A stretch of DNA of 64,000 bases from Breoghania corrubedonensis (GTDB taxonomy: Bacteria > Pseudomonadota > Alphaproteobacteria > Rhizobiales > Stappiaceae): NCBI RefSeq assembly GCF_003053845.1, contig NZ_QAYG01000002.1, positions 1 through 64,000 of the forward strand, written 5' to 3'. How positions within the stretch are numbered: position 1 is the first letter of the stretch; every line of letters starts with the position of its first letter. The notes under the pieces were generated by a model. It had not been told where the DNA came from, did no database searches, and saw only the letters and a program-made list of their open reading frames with translations. The translations under genes were made by a program, and so were the position numbers. This document shows positions 63,711 through 64,000 of this stretch, piece by piece.

Positions 63711-64000
63711 CCTCGAAGACGTTCATATCAACCGCGGGGGCACCCATGCCGTGCGCGGGGTCTCCCTCACTGTCGGGCGCGGCGAGATCGTATCGCTGAT
63801 CGGTGCGAATGGTGCGGGCAAGACGACGACGCTTGCCGCCATCTCCGGACTGTTGCGTCCGCGAAAGGGGAAAATACTCTTTCGCCCGCAAGAAAACGCG
63901 CCGGCCATCGATCTGACGACCATGAAGGCGGAACAGATCGTTGCCGCGGGCATTTCCCACTGCCCCGAAGCAAGGCAGATCTTCGGGAATCTCAGCGTCA
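63703..64000 (+). CDS. livF: Branched-chain amino-acid type ABC transporter, ATP-binding protein LivF (partial)
   Basis: Starts with the ATG at 63703, overlapping the livG stop by 8 bp, and runs off the window end. About 99 residues are visible: MLDLEDVHINRGGTHAVRGV, Walker A GANGAGKTTTLAAISGLLRP, and the family segment ISHCPEARQIFGNLSV. An insert-like stretch (RPQENAPAIDLTTMKAEQIV) precedes the last block. The 3' part lies beyond the window. Confidence 0.9.
   Translation, partial: MLDLEDVHINRGGTHAVRGVSLTVGRGEIVSLIGANGAGKTTTLAAISGLLRPRKGKILFRPQENAPAIDLTTMKAEQIVAAGISHCPEARQIFGNLSV

Overview
The window is a stretch of chromosome from a GC-rich alphaproteobacterium, most probably of the order Hyphomicrobiales (Rhizobiales). 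Three things point there: four porins of the Brucella Omp2/RopA type (Porin_2 family), the ldtR / L,D-transpeptidase / DUF6163 / hemB / RDD / bpt neighbourhood, and the series NYN-rpoZ-rsh-pyrE-DUF2062-pdxJ-acpS-lepB-rnc-era-recO-parC, which is typical of this order. The family cannot be settled by reading alone. Almost all genes are core genes. I see no CRISPR array, tRNA, rRNA or prophage.

Layout. 1-330: the tail of an IS5-family transposase at the window edge, then a long inverted repeat. 416-3943 (minus): proton-pumping pyrophosphatase hppA and an MFS transporter. 4337-10793 (minus): glyA-nrdR-ribD-ribE-(insert)-ribH-nusB-thiL, for one-carbon, riboflavin and thiamine cofactor metabolism. 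About 0.8 kb between ribE and ribH carries repeats and an oppositely oriented 53-codon CxxC protein gene. 11303-15399: a small conserved protein, a GFA-type protein, an L,D-transpeptidase, the MarR-type regulator LdtR and a DUF6163 membrane protein (peptidoglycan cross-linking under osmotic stress). 15496-18068 (minus): two adjacent valine-catabolism enzymes. 18396-25365 (plus): hemB, a LysE-type exporter, threonine ammonia-lyase, an RDD protein, an SLC13/TrkA-C permease and the N-end-rule leucyltransferase bpt. 25415-27314 (minus): a family 5 uracil-DNA glycosylase and a NYN-domain protein. 27952-39996 (plus): rpoZ, rsh, pyrE, pdxJ, acpS, lepB, rnc, era, recO, an unknown Cys-rich protein and parC. 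40056-41765 (minus): dapA-smpB-small zinc-knuckle protein. 42041-44365 (plus): soluble lytic transglycosylase.

44468-50621 (minus) is a tandem array of four paralogous porins. Each has a long 5' region, and three end in nearly the same terminator. 50988-58673 (minus) is an alpha-2-macroglobulin/PBP1C pair. 58842-60302 (minus) is an NtrC-shaped regulator whose receiver, sigma-54 contact loop and Walker B motif are all degenerate. It is divergent from a peroxiredoxin (60620-61162). An isoaspartyl peptidase follows, then an AT-rich promoter region, then the start of a branched-chain amino-acid type ABC transporter (livG and partial livF, cut by the window end).

Intergenic space carries many palindromic elements with a GTCATCCCGG/CCGGGATGAC core. 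The points most worth a second look are the degenerate NtrC-like regulator, a motif shared at the same distance upstream of three porins (and at a longer distance before the fourth), the mosaic sequence sharing between porins, and two small Cys-rich genes with no obvious partner.
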